From Chitinophagaceae bacterium (GTDB taxonomy: Bacteria; Bacteroidota; Bacteroidia; Chitinophagales; Chitinophagaceae), in NCBI GenBank assembly GCA_947372235.1, contig CANBSW010000002.1:1-63143 (forward strand): a DNA stretch of 63,143 bases. Reading direction: 5' to 3'. Every line of letters begins with the position of its first letter. Position 1 is the stretch's first letter. The notes under the pieces were generated by a model. That model was not told the origin of the DNA, ran no database searches, and saw only the letters and a list, made by a program, of their open reading frames with translations. Shown here piece after piece: positions 53,198-62,034 of this stretch. Made by a program: the position numbers and the translations under genes.

Positions 53198-55597
53198 TTA
53201 TTTCAGCAATTTACTAATATGAATTAATTTCCCGTCTGTTGTCATTCCTTCCAATACCAGTTGCAATGAATTGCTGATATCATTATTGTAAAAAGAGATC
53301 TTTACTTTGTTATGTATCCTGTCGGTTAAAATATTCGGTTTCCAGTAAAGGGTTCTGCGCAGATCAGTTTGATTAAAATTGATTTGCTGTTCCGCATAAT
53401 TGGGTGAGTAAAATTGTTTTACCGGTGTATAACCCGGAACCAATGTATAATCCATTCCTGAAACAGCGTTGATTGCATCTCCACCTCTTTTGGTATACAC
53501 AGCAATAGCCCCACCCGGTCCGTTGCCCGACGCACCAATAAAAGGAGGATCAAACACTTTAATATATGCTATATCATTCATAGGAATGGAAGCCAGTGTA
53601 TTGCCATCTACCTGAAATTCATCGAGAAAAAGTGTAACGCGAGCTCCTCTTCGTGTAGCGGATGGACTAAAGGAGCTTACATTGTTGATCTGTAATCCTG
53701 CAACCCTCGATTGCAAATAAGCAAATGCAGATTGGTAGGAGCTTCCCAGCGGATCATCTACCACATTAAAAGGGTGCGAAAAACTGCCTGAAAACAGGCC
53801 ACTCGTATATCGTTCATCAATTTCCTGAATTCTTGTTTTGGCTTTTGCTGTTACAATCACTTCTTTTAAAGTGGTTTGCTTCATTAATTCTTCTACTCGC
53901 TTTTGCTCATCCTTAATAGCTTGTATGCGTGCCATACCAGTTGTATCTGCCAGGTATCTTGCAAGCAACGGCAATTTTTTTGTGGTATCAACAGAAAGAA
54001 AATTATTGTTGATGGCCACATGGCTGCGCATGGGTATGAAAGTTTTATTGAGTTTGTAAAACACTTTGGCGGTATCAAATAGAATGATATTGTCTTCCCT
54101 GAAACTTCCATCGGCCTGCAATGGAGCAAACATAAAATGTACACTTGAGTCTTTACCAACAATCATCATATTCACCAGTTCAGCTTTCTTGATCTTCGAT
54201 TCGCTGAGCTTATCTATTTTACCGGCAATGGAAAGATAGCTGCTGTCGCGTTGGTATTTTAACAAAGGTGTTTTACCGGTGGTCACATCCTCCCAGGCGA
54301 ACCTGCGCCAGCCATTGGTAAGCATTACAAGATCAAGATGACTTTGCACACTGTCTTCATCAGACGATAAATAATAAGCAGGATTATGAATATATCCTTT
54401 GATCTCCGAAGATAACAATACGTTGGAAATGATATTTTTTGAAGAATCATACATACCCTCTCCATCTGTAACAGCCAGAGAAAGTGAGGCTGGCATTGTA
54501 TCTGCAACTTCTATCTCGTAAACATTCTTTGCACGTTTGTTAAGGATAAGTGTATCAAAATGTATATCTGCTGCCGTTTTGTATTCTTCGTTGTTTACAA
54601 ACAAAATTCTTTCTGCAACGGGTTGTTGGTTATAGTCAAAAACGGTTAACAGTAAAATGCCTGAAGGGAAACCGGTTGTTGGCATACTGGCAGTGATCTT
54701 TGTTTTGTTGGAGAGATTGGATGCTGCTCTGAAAAGAACCTGTTGCTGCATAGTTGCAACAATACTGATCCTTTTAAAACGGTCTTCCAATGCAGCCGGT
54801 CTTTCTATCGTGAATGATTTAACCCCCGATTCATTTTTAATACTTACAGAAAAAGACAATCCGCTGGCTTTTGCTTTGGGCAAAGTTGTGTAACGGATAA
54901 CCCCTTGCGGGTCTTTCCATTCTGCAGTGTAGGTTTCGCCGGATACAGGCATGAATGTAAGTTTGCCCATACCATCATGCTCTGTAAAAAAATCGGCAAT
55001 TTTTTCTTTATTGCTTTTTGTGATAATACCCCGGGTATCCACCGGCATTCCGGCTGTATTAATTGATTTGAAAGCAATGACTGATGAGATGTTCTCTATC
55101 AGATCACCTCCTTCCGGAAAAAAATAAAGATTGGTAATAGGAACAATAGCTGCAGAAATATTTTTACCTGCATTGGGCTGTGCAACTGCAAGTGTTTGTT
55201 TGAAAAAAAAGGCAGAATCAAAATTCAACATCCATTTAGTATAAGCCAGCACACGGATTGAGTTACCGGTAAACTTTTCAGGTACTGTAAAGTTTCCTGT
55301 TGCATTAAAACCGATCACTGGCTCGATGGATCTGTTGATTAGTTTTCCTTTTTCATCAAACCAATCAATGTAAAAATTCTTACTATACTCGGATGGATCA
55401 TTCCCTTTTAACAGATAGGCTTTGTACCAAACCGTTTGCCCCGGTAAATACAAACTGTTATCAAATTGAATATGAATTTTTTCCTGAGGTACTTTGGAAT
55501 TGTATACATCCATTAAAGAATCCAGTGATTGAGCATGAAGATTACCAATTACTATTGAGATTCCTAAAAAAGTCAATGTCAAAAGTTTCCCTTTCAT
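53198..55597 (-). CDS. Large exported MG2-like protein with a TonB-plug-like region
   Basis: I start at ATG 55597 (MKGKLLTLTF, 799 residues) to place the signal peptide at the N-terminus; 16 residues of open frame upstream are ignored. After the signal (to about LHAQ) comes an alpha-2-macroglobulin MG2-like stretch (KIHIQFDNSLYLPGQTVWYKAYLL, ALTYTKW-like). Near the C-terminus, LQINNVSSFSPSATRRGARVTLFLDEF and IAYIKVFDPPFIGASGNGPGGAIAVYTKRG resemble a TonB-dependent receptor plug without a barrel. It is probably periplasmic or on the outer membrane. Such proteins are common in Bacteroidota and functionally undefined. Confidence 0.8.
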   Translation of the reverse strand: MKGKLLTLTFLGISIVIGNLHAQSLDSLMDVYNSKVPQEKIHIQFDNSLYLPGQTVWYKAYLLKGNDPSEYSKNFYIDWFDEKGKLINRSIEPVIGFNATGNFTVPEKFTGNSIRVLAYTKWMLNFDSAFFFKQTLAVAQPNAGKNISAAIVPITNLYFFPEGGDLIENISSVIAFKSINTAGMPVDTRGIITKSNKEKIADFFTEHDGMGKLTFMPVSGETYTAEWKDPQGVIRYTTLPKAKASGLSFSVSIKNESGVKSFTIERPAALEDRFKRISIVATMQQQVLFRAASNLSNKTKITASMPTTGFPSGILLLTVFDYNQQPVAERILFVNNEEYKTAADIHFDTLILNKRAKNVYEIEVADTMPASLSLAVTDGEGMYDSSKNIISNVLLSSEIKGYIHNPAYYLSSDEDSVQSHLDLVMLTNGWRRFAWEDVTTGKTPLLKYQRDSSYLSIAGKIDKLSESKIKKAELVNMMIVGKDSSVHFMFAPLQADGSFREDNIILFDTAKVFYKLNKTFIPMRSHVAINNNFLSVDTTKKLPLLARYLADTTGMARIQAIKDEQKRVEELMKQTTLKEVIVTAKAKTRIQEIDERYTSGLFSGSFSHPFNVVDDPLGSSYQSAFAYLQSRVAGLQINNVSSFSPSATRRGARVTLFLDEFQVDGNTLASIPMNDIAYIKVFDPPFIGASGNGPGGAIAVYTKRGGDAINAVSGMDYTLVPGYTPVKQFYSPNYAEQQINFNQTDLRRTLYWKPNILTDRIHNKVKISFYNNDISNSLQLVLEGMTTDGKLIHISKLLK

Positions 55598-55702
55598 ATG
55601 CATGCTTTGGTTGTATAAGTAATAGGTATGCGTTCTTAACAACACAAATTATACCAAAAAGACTGGTTGTTTAAGAGGGAATGTTCTTAGTATATTTTTT
55701 AC

Positions 55703-57001
55703 TTATAAACCAAGTTGGCTGCCAAGTCTTTTCAACTCTATCTCGGCAACTTTAGCTGCATAGTTTAAATTAACCAACCGATATCCCTCATTCTCAAAAC
55801 TTTGCTGGGCCTGTTTTACATCAATAATTGTGGCCTGGCCTAATTGGAATTTCTGTAAAATAAGGTCAAGTAATTGAGTGGAAAGTGTGTAGTTCTTAAA
55901 TTCTGTTTGCAATTGAGCCAGTGTACTGCTGTATGATTGGTAAGTTCGCACCATATCCGTTTCGTAATCCAATACCAGGTTATCACGTACAATGGTGGCA
56001 TTGCGTGTATTAATGGCTGCTACCTGTTGCTGGCGTTTGCTGATATTTCCGTTATAGATTGGTACAGACATGTTAACACCTATAAAGGGGCCATAACTTT
56101 GGTTCAGCAAACTGAAACCAGCGGCGCTTTTACTACTGGTAAAATTATATCCCGTGCTGGCACGAACGGTTGGATAACGTAATGCAGCAGTTTCTTTTTC
56201 GATCAGCTCATTTATTTTGATCTGTTTATCTGCAGCAGCCAATACAGGGTTTTTAGAAAGATGATTTCTTACACTGTCCATATTCACTGTTTTATCTACA
56301 ATGATGGTATCAGTGATCAGAATTTTGGTATCCGCTTTCATAAACACCAGATTCAACAGGTCGGTTTTTGCCTGATCGATGATCAGTTCCTGACTTTGTT
56401 GTGATTGGATCAATGCATTCAGATCAAGCTGAGCCTGAAAAATATCGGCATTGTTGGAGAGGCCTACATCTTTTCTTACCTGTAAAATATCGAGTCTTTT
56501 TTTAGAGACATCGATTGATTGGAAAATAGTTTTCAGATAAGTTTGCTGGCGAACAACATCATAGTATTTTGTCATCACTGCCGCAATCGTATTCTGTACC
56601 TGTGCATTGAGTAGCTGTTGGTTTTGCGATTGCAGTTCTTCCAGTCTTTTTTTAGTAGCTGTAACACGCAAACCATTGTATAAAAGAATACTTCCTGTAA
56701 CACCTACTGCGAGATTATTGGAACCTACATTGTCTCTTTTGGTATCACGTGTTGCATCTGCAAACTTCTGGTTAATGCTGGTGACCTGTTCGTTATCACT
56801 TCCTGTAGCACTTACAATTGGCAATCCTCCGGCTATGCCTATATAATTATTGATATTGCTAACCTCAAGTGCATTTTTTGCGAGCTGAATATCATAACTG
56901 TTCTTAAGTGCGGTATTAACAGCATCAGTCAACGACAGTTTTTGCTGGGAAAAGCCGGCGATCGCAATCGAAAGAAAAATAACGGTTACAAGTTTTTTCA
57001 T
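55703..57001 (-). CDS. TolC-family outer-membrane protein (orphan)
   Basis: A 432-residue OEP channel subunit; I start at ATG 57001 (MKKLVTVIFLSIAIAGFSQ), which provides the signal peptide. The repeated helical hairpins (LSLTDAVNTALKNSYDIQLAKN; LQVRKDVGLSNNADIFQAQLDL; FQLGQATIIDVKQAQQSFENEGYRLVNLNYAAKVAEIELKRL) are typical. No adaptor or pump gene is adjacent, unlike the complete operon at 41-47 kb. It follows pyrH-side genes by chance or is part of a type I-like system elsewhere. Confidence 0.9.
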   Translation of the reverse strand: MKKLVTVIFLSIAIAGFSQQKLSLTDAVNTALKNSYDIQLAKNALEVSNINNYIGIAGGLPIVSATGSDNEQVTSINQKFADATRDTKRDNVGSNNLAVGVTGSILLYNGLRVTATKKRLEELQSQNQQLLNAQVQNTIAAVMTKYYDVVRQQTYLKTIFQSIDVSKKRLDILQVRKDVGLSNNADIFQAQLDLNALIQSQQSQELIIDQAKTDLLNLVFMKADTKILITDTIIVDKTVNMDSVRNHLSKNPVLAAADKQIKINELIEKETAALRYPTVRASTGYNFTSSKSAAGFSLLNQSYGPFIGVNMSVPIYNGNISKRQQQVAAINTRNATIVRDNLVLDYETDMVRTYQSYSSTLAQLQTEFKNYTLSTQLLDLILQKFQLGQATIIDVKQAQQSFENEGYRLVNLNYAAKVAEIELKRLGSQLGL

Positions 57002-57058
57002 GCTTATGAAATTACCAACACCCCTAAAAGGCATCTAAATTTTTATATGAACGGATGA

Positions 57059-57775
57059 TCAGCTAACCATGGTACCTACATTGGCACCTTCTACCACCTG
57101 CATCAGATTACCGGGCTTATTCATGTCGAACACAATGATCGGCAATTTATTCTCCATGCAAAGGGTAAATGCAGTCATATCCATTACTTTCAGGTTTTTA
57201 GTAATACATTCCTGGAAGCTGATGGTTTCGTATTTTACGGCAGCAGGGTCTTTTTCAGGATCGGCAGTGTAAATACCATCCACACGGGTTCCTTTCAGGA
57301 TCACATCAGCTTTCATTTCAATGGCACGTAAAGAACCGGCTGTATCGGTAGTAAAATAAGGGTTACCGGTACCTGCGCCAAAGATCACTACACGGCCTTT
57401 TTCCAGATGGCGTAATGCTTTACGGCGGATATAAGGTTCAGCCACCTGCTCCATATTGATAGCGCTTTGTAAACGGGTGTATACTCCTATCTTTTCAAGC
57501 ATGGCCTGCATAGCCATCGCATTGATCACGGTAGCCAGCATTCCCATATAATCGCCATGTGCGCGTTCAATGCCACTATCGGCTTCATTCATACCGCGGT
57601 AAATATTACCACCGCCAATTACAATAGCTACCTGAACACCCAGTTCGGTTACAAGTTTGATATCATGCGCATATTGCTCAATGATCTTGGGATTGAACGG
57701 ATCGCCGTTGCGCTGGTCGCCTAATAAAGCTTCACCGGATAATTTAAGCAGAATGCGTTTGAATTTAGGAAGCAT
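57059..57775 (-). CDS. pyrH: Uridylate kinase
   Basis: A 238-residue amino-acid-kinase-fold enzyme that phosphorylates UMP. Landmarks are [14 protein letters not shown] (5-18), [53 protein letters not shown] and [17 protein letters not shown]. The hexameric bacterial enzyme is regulated by GTP and UTP. It lies 130 nt downstream of tsf, the usual bacterial order, but here an intrinsic terminator separates them, so it probably has its own promoter. Confidence 0.97.
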   Translation of the reverse strand: MLPKFKRILLKLSGEALLGDQRNGDPFNPKIIEQYAHDIKLVTELGVQVAIVIGGGNIYRGMNEADSGIERAHGDYMGMLATVINAMAMQAMLEKIGVYTRLQSAINMEQVAEPYIRRKALRHLEKGRVVIFGAGTGNPYFTTDTAGSLRAIEMKADVILKGTRVDGIYTADPEKDPAAVKYETISFQECITKNLKVMDMTAFTLCMENKLPIIVFDMNKPGNLMQVVEGANVGTMVS

Positions 57776-57846
57776 GGGAAGGAGATTGATTTGTATGCAA
57801 ATAACCTGATTTTTTGGGCAAATGCCAAGACAATCAATAGAGTATC

Positions 57847-57877
57847 AAAAAAAAGAGGGAGTGCGATGCACTCCCTC
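57847..57877 (-). terminator. Intrinsic terminator of the rplM-rpsI-rpsB-tsf operon
   Basis: In the minus sense GAGGGAGTGC pairs with GCACTCCCTC (10 bp perfect, 3-nt loop), followed by U8. It lies about 30 nt after the tsf stop. Confidence 0.95.
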
Positions 57878-57905
57878 CAGACTATTTATAGTTTTTTGGA
57901 ATCAA

Positions 57906-58730
57906 TTATCCCAACGCCACCCTCTTAAATTCAGTCACTTTCACATCACCTGCAGATTTCAGGTAAGCTTCTACCGTGATAGCACCATCTTTTACAAATG
58001 CCTGTGCCAGTAAAGTGTTCTCTTTAAAGAATGCATTCAGTTTTCCTTCTGCAATTTTAGAGATCATTTCATCCGGTTTACCAGCCATTTTAGGATCGGC
58101 TTTCATGGTTTCTACCACAATCGCTCTTTCTCTTTCAATGGTTTCAGCAGGAATACTATTAGCATCAACAGCTAAAGGATTCATGGCAGCAATCTGCATA
58201 GCCACATCTTTACCCGCTTCTTCAGCTGCAGTAGTTAAGCCTACCAATACACCCATACGGTATGCACCGTGGATATAAGAAGCCACATAAGGCGCTTCAA
58301 TTCTTTCAAACTTGATACCTATTTTTTCTCCGATAGAAGCTAATTTATCATTGATCATATCAGAAACTTTCGCTCCGTTGATCACCACTTCATTCAGTTC
58401 TTCGGTACTCTTTACATTATTGGCAACCGCTGCATCAGCAATGGTTTGCGCAAATGCAACGAACTCTGCATTCTTAGAAACAAAATCAGTTTCACAACTT
58501 ACACATACAACAAAACCCGCTTTCTTATCAGCAGAAGTTTGTGCAATGATCACACCTTCTTTTGCTTCACGGTCGCTACGTTTTGCAGCAACTTTCTGTC
58601 CTTGTTTACGTAACCAGTCGATGGCAGCTTCAAAATCGCCATTGGTTTCTGTTAATGCCTTTCTGCAATCCAGCATACCGGCTCCGGTTGCCTGACGCAG
58701 TTTATTGATGTCTTGTGCGGTTATAGACAT
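57906..58730 (-). CDS. tsf: Elongation factor Ts
   Basis: A 274-residue nucleotide exchange factor for EF-Tu. ATG at 58730 gives MSITAQDINKLRQATGAGMLDCRKAL, the standard N-terminal UBA-like domain with the TGAGMxDCKKAL signature; the 3 codons before it begin with TTG and are ignored. The core contains VCVSCETDFVSKN. It follows rpsB after a 123-nt gap of AT-rich repeats. Confidence 0.97.
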   Translation of the reverse strand: MSITAQDINKLRQATGAGMLDCRKALTETNGDFEAAIDWLRKQGQKVAAKRSDREAKEGVIIAQTSADKKAGFVVCVSCETDFVSKNAEFVAFAQTIADAAVANNVKSTEELNEVVINGAKVSDMINDKLASIGEKIGIKFERIEAPYVASYIHGAYRMGVLVGLTTAAEEAGKDVAMQIAAMNPLAVDANSIPAETIERERAIVVETMKADPKMAGKPDEMISKIAEGKLNAFFKENTLLAQAFVKDGAITVEAYLKSAGDVKVTEFKRVALG

Positions 58731-58739
58731 AAAATTCAA

Positions 58740-58832
58740 TTAGTAATTAATAATTATAAATTAGTAATTACTAATCAGCAGCTAATAATATCTCTATTAT
58801 TAATTACTAATTACTAATTACTAATTCAAGTA
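58740..58832. repeat. AT-rich inverted and tandem repeat between rpsB and tsf
   Basis: TTAGTAATTA words at 58741-58772 are answered by inverted TAATTACTAATTACTAATTA at about 58800-58825. The stretch is almost free of G and C and could fold in the rpsB-tsf transcript. Confidence 0.6.
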
Positions 58833-58853
58833 GTAAGATTAAATTATCGGAAA

Positions 58854-59762
58854 TTATCTGCTTCCGCCACCGCCACCAGCAGGACGACGGTTACCCGGTA
58901 CTCGACGCTTAGGCGGGCCACCTGCACCTGGACCACCAGCTGCATTACCACCACTTCCTCCGCGACGGCCACCACGTGCAGCTTCAGCTTGTGCTTCAGC
59001 TTCCAGGCGACGTGCTTTTGCTTCGTTCTCATTGTTACCATCTTCAGACTCTTCTTCGTCTTTAGAAGCCTGGCGCTCAGTGAGTCCTTCTGCAATAGCA
59101 GCAATGATATAATTGGTAATGATGGCAATAGATTTGGTTGCATCATCATTAGCAGGGATAGCGAAATCTACTTTGTTAGGATCGCAATTGGTATCTACCA
59201 TACCAAAAGTAGTGATGCCTAAACGTTTTGCTTCAGATAAAGCGATGTGCTCATGACCGATATCCACAAGGAACAAAGCAGCCGGCAAACGACCTAATTG
59301 TGCAATACCGCCCAATACTTTTTCCATTTTATCTTTATCACGGGTCAAAGTCAAACGCTCTTTCTTGGTCAGGCTTTCAGCGCTGCCATCAGCCAGCATT
59401 TTTTCAATGCTCTGCATTTTTTTAACGCTCTTACGAACGGTATTGAAATTGGTTAACATACCACCTAACCAACGTTCTGTAGCGTAAGGCATGTTTACAC
59501 GTTTCGCACATTCGCTAACGATTTCTTTTGCCTGCTTTTTAGTAGCAACAAACATGATCTTTTTACCGCTTTTAGCGATCTGTTTGATAGCAGCTGCAGA
59601 TTCCTGCAGATGATCAACCGTTTTGTTCAGATCAATGATGTGGATACCTTTCTTCTCAGCAAAGATGTAAGGCAACATCTTTGGATTCCACTTCTTTTTC
59701 AGGTGACCAAAATGAACACCGGCCTCCAGGAGTTGTTGTTGTAATGAAGTGCTATTTTCCAT
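58854..59762 (-). CDS. rpsB: Small ribosomal subunit protein uS2 with an RGG-rich tail
   Basis: Ribosomal protein S2, 302 residues. Core landmarks are LLEAGVHFGHLKKKWNPKMLPYIF (N-terminus), MFVATKKQAKEIV, ERWLGGMLTNFNTVRKS and MVDTNCDPNKVDFAIPANDDA. E. coli S2 has 241 residues; the extra length here is a C-terminal tail (from about 235) that is first acidic (EEESEDGNNENEA), then Arg/Gly-rich (ARGGRRGGSGG, ending AGGGGGSR). Such tails are seen in Bacteroidota S2 but no role is established. Confidence 0.97.
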   Translation of the reverse strand: MENSTSLQQQLLEAGVHFGHLKKKWNPKMLPYIFAEKKGIHIIDLNKTVDHLQESAAAIKQIAKSGKKIMFVATKKQAKEIVSECAKRVNMPYATERWLGGMLTNFNTVRKSVKKMQSIEKMLADGSAESLTKKERLTLTRDKDKMEKVLGGIAQLGRLPAALFLVDIGHEHIALSEAKRLGITTFGMVDTNCDPNKVDFAIPANDDATKSIAIITNYIIAAIAEGLTERQASKDEEESEDGNNENEAKARRLEAEAQAEAARGGRRGGSGGNAAGGPGAGGPPKRRVPGNRRPAGGGGGSR

Positions 59763-59799
59763 TTGTATGATTGTTGTAATTTTTAATTAATTGCTATGC

Positions 59800-59868
59800 A
59801 GCTTCGAGCCATGGGCTTTGAGCTGCGAGCAAAAAAGGCTCATGGCTCATAGCTGACAGCTCACAGCT
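59800..59868. repeat. Inverted word repeat between rpsI and rpsB
   Basis: The words GCAGCTTCGAGCCATGGGCT (about 59800-59820) and GCTCATGGCTCATAGCTGAC... (about 59840-59868) are partly inverse complementary (AGCCATG / CATGGCT). It occupies the 110-nt gap between rpsI and rpsB. No U tract follows. Confidence 0.55.
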
Positions 59869-59872
59869 AATC

Positions 59873-60262
59873 TTAACGTTTACTGAACTGGAAGCTTCTA
59901 CGTGCTTTCTTATGACCGAATTTCTTACGTTCAACTCCACGTGGATCACGTTTCAGCTGACCGGCTGCTTTTAAGGCAGGACGGAACTCAGCATTCACTT
60001 CAAGCAAAGCACGGGCAATACCCAGTTTTGCTGCTTCGGCCTGGCCTTTTAAGCCACCGCCTTGCGCGTTGATCACGATATCTAGCTTACCAATCATATC
60101 AGCCGTTTTTAAAGGGGCTTCAACCTGGTTCTGTAAGTATACCAGTGGAAAATAAGCTTTGTAATCTTTGTCGTTAACAGTGATCTTACCATCTCCCTTG
60201 CTTACGAAAACACGGGTAACGGCTTCTTTACGGCGACCAACTGCATTTTTTTGTTTTTCCAT
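59873..60262 (-). CDS. rpsI: Small ribosomal subunit protein uS9
   Basis: A 129-residue S9 with NAVGRRKEAVTRVFV at the start, the GGGLKGQAEAAKLGIARAL core and the basic C-terminal tail ending FQFSKR, whose Lys-Arg contacts the P-site tRNA. It follows rplM by 44 nt, a gap with a tandem GCTTAACGCTTAACGCT word. Confidence 0.98.
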   Translation of the reverse strand: MEKQKNAVGRRKEAVTRVFVSKGDGKITVNDKDYKAYFPLVYLQNQVEAPLKTADMIGKLDIVINAQGGGLKGQAEAAKLGIARALLEVNAEFRPALKAAGQLKRDPRGVERKKFGHKKARRSFQFSKR

Positions 60263-60306
60263 TTTTTTTATGCTTAATGCTTAACGCTTAACGCTAAAGC
60301 AATGGT

Positions 60307-60750
60307 TTAGAATTTTAAGTCTTTAGGTTGTTGTGCACTGTGCGGATGTGCTGTACCAGCATACACAAACATTTTCTTGATCATTTTACGGCCAAGACGG
60401 TTTTTAGGAAGCATGCCTTTTACAGCTCTTTCCATAATTACTTCCGGGCGACGTTTCAGCAGGTTTTCAGCTGACTCTTCTTTTTTACCACCTGGGTAAC
60501 CTGAAAAGTTGATGTATTGTTTCTGCTCAGCTTTGTGGCCGGTAAAAACAACTTTCTCTGCATTAATAACGATCACATAATCACCGCAATCTACGTGCGG
60601 GGTGTAATAAGCTTTGTTCTTACCGCGAAGAACAGAAGCGATCTTTGATGCAATACGTCCTACGGTTTGATTAGTACCGTCAACCACATACCAGTTGTGC
60701 TGTACGGTAGCCGCGTTCGCATGCTTGGTGCTGAAATGAAGTTTACTCAT
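60307..60750 (-). CDS. rplM: Large ribosomal subunit protein uL13
   Basis: A 147-residue L13: [26 protein letters not shown] at 21-46, [18 protein letters not shown], then the [25 protein letters not shown] signature and AHPHSAQQP at the C-terminus. It is the first gene of the ribosomal operon. Its leader has a GC-rich foldable segment that could serve autogenous control. Confidence 0.98.
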   Translation of the reverse strand: MSKLHFSTKHANAATVQHNWYVVDGTNQTVGRIASKIASVLRGKNKAYYTPHVDCGDYVIVINAEKVVFTGHKAEQKQYINFSGYPGGKKEESAENLLKRRPEVIMERAVKGMLPKNRLGRKMIKKMFVYAGTAHPHSAQQPKDLKF

Positions 60751-61249
60751 AATATTTCTGTTTTAAATGAAACCCGCGCTATCCCGCCGGTTCTAAATGT
60801 TCCCGATTTTTCGGACGGCGAAGGTAGCCCTACTGTAGTTGATTTTCCAAGGATTTGAGAAAGTATTTTTTATTGACCCTTTGTAACTGATTGATTTTCA
60901 ATAATAATTTTGTCAATTATTTTTCCAAGGATGTTGAAACTGGCGGTTTTACTGCTATTTGATGCCAACTCGCAGGGATTACACCCTATTTTAAAGAGTT
61001 TTGGTGAATCAGGGGCACACAGTTTTGCGAGTAGCCTTTTTCAACAAATCAATTTTTAAGATACTGTCAGATTCAAAATCTGGTTATCGCAAAATCGTGA
61101 AGGTGCGATTTGCCCGCTGATTGGAGGATTCCTGCTGGGCACTTTTAAAGTATGCCAGTTGCACATGGTGTAATTACTTTTTTTGCTACGTACAGGAGCC
61201 AGGCAATGAGAGTTGCACTGTTAGATCCATCTGGAAAAATACCCTAATT
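60751..61249. other. 499-nt stretch: rplM leader and a gene-free divergent gap
   Basis: The part next to rplM (60790-60830) is GC-rich and foldable on the minus strand (GCCGTCC...CCGGCGG, with an inner CCGAAAAATCGG); it may be an uL13-binding leader of the kind known from Bacteroidia. From about 60900 to 61249 I see no gene. Two small hairpins (61068-61082 and 61092-61111) vaguely resemble tRNA arms, but no acceptor stem or T-arm is present. The open frame starting at 61121 is only the upstream extension of the MntA frame. Confidence 0.5.
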
Positions 61250-61546
61250 TTGAAACCAGTGTTAACCAAGGATACCATACTCGAAGCTTTACGAAAACGT
61301 AATACCCAATTAGTTGAATTGGGTGTGAAGCGTATCGGCCTGTTCGGATCTTATGCAAAAGGTACCGCGGTTGCTGCCAGTGACATCGATATATTCGTAG
61401 AAATGCCAGCCAATTTTGCAAACCTATGCGAGTTATATAACACGTTAGAAAAGGAATTCAAAGTGAAAGTCGACATTGTAAGATATGGAGAGCATTTGCG
61501 TCAACCTTTCCTTGACGCTATCAATAAAGAAATCCTCTATGCCTGA
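61250..61546 (+). CDS. mntA: MntA-type nucleotidyltransferase antitoxin
   Basis: A 98-residue minimal nucleotidyltransferase. I choose TTG at 61250 (LKPVLTKDTIL), since the frame upstream to 61121 is rich in Cys/Trp and not family-like. The catalytic motif is G33-S34-x10-D45-x-D47 with a third Asp at 75 (VKVDIVRYG). MntA antitoxins neutralise HepT by transferring AMP to its active-site tyrosine. The HepT-like gene overlaps its stop by 8 nt, the usual coupling. Absence of an ATG makes the start somewhat uncertain. Confidence 0.87.
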   Translation: MKPVLTKDTILEALRKRNTQLVELGVKRIGLFGSYAKGTAVAASDIDIFVEMPANFANLCELYNTLEKEFKVKVDIVRYGEHLRQPFLDAINKEILYA

Positions 61547-61919
61547 CCAAATTATAAATGAAAGGCTTGAAGGCATTGCAGAACATATTGCTGTTTTACA
61601 GCACCGTATGGAAGGGATTATTTCACCAACTGATTTTAAAACAGAACCCGGGCAGATAGTTTATGATTCCATTCTTATGCGCCTGCAGTCCATAGGTGAG
61701 AACATTAAAAAGATAGAAGACCTTGAACCGGGATTCTGTGAGGATCAACTGCATATAGAAGTAAGTAATATCATTCGTTTTCGTGATATTATCTCGCACC
61801 ACTATGAACTGATGGATATTCAAATAATTTTTGACATCGTCCAAAATCACATTCCATCGTTGAAGAACGCAGTAACCAATTACTTAAATCCTGAAATTAA
61901 ACCATACATAGACAGGTAG
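61539..61919 (+). CDS. hepT: HepT-type HEPN ribonuclease toxin
   Basis: A 126-residue helical HEPN protein starting at ATG 61539 (MPDQIINERLEGIAEHI); an upstream ATG at 61485 lies inside mntA. The toxin motif RX4HXY is complete: R82-DIIS-H87-H-Y89, so it is predicted to be an active RNase. The Tyr is the residue AMPylated by MntA in characterised pairs. Together with mntA it forms an isolated toxin-antitoxin module with no phage or transposon genes adjoining. Confidence 0.9.
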   Translation: MPDQIINERLEGIAEHIAVLQHRMEGIISPTDFKTEPGQIVYDSILMRLQSIGENIKKIEDLEPGFCEDQLHIEVSNIIRFRDIISHHYELMDIQIIFDIVQNHIPSLKNAVTNYLNPEIKPYIDR

Positions 61920-62034
61920 TTCCTCGCATTGAAGGTTACACTATCTGTCTGGACGAAATAGTTCCTAAATTTAAGTGACAATGAAAACATCTATCCTATC
62001 GATGCATTAATTAAAGAATACGGACTCCAATAAT

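Noticed and set aside
61060..61115. tRNA-like double hairpin
   Set aside because: An anticodon-like arm is present, but there is no acceptor stem, no valid T-arm and no CCA; chance folding is more likely.
61121..61249. N-terminal 43 residues of the longer MntA frame
   Set aside because: Cys- and Trp-rich sequence without family resemblance; the nucleotidyltransferase fold begins after 61250.
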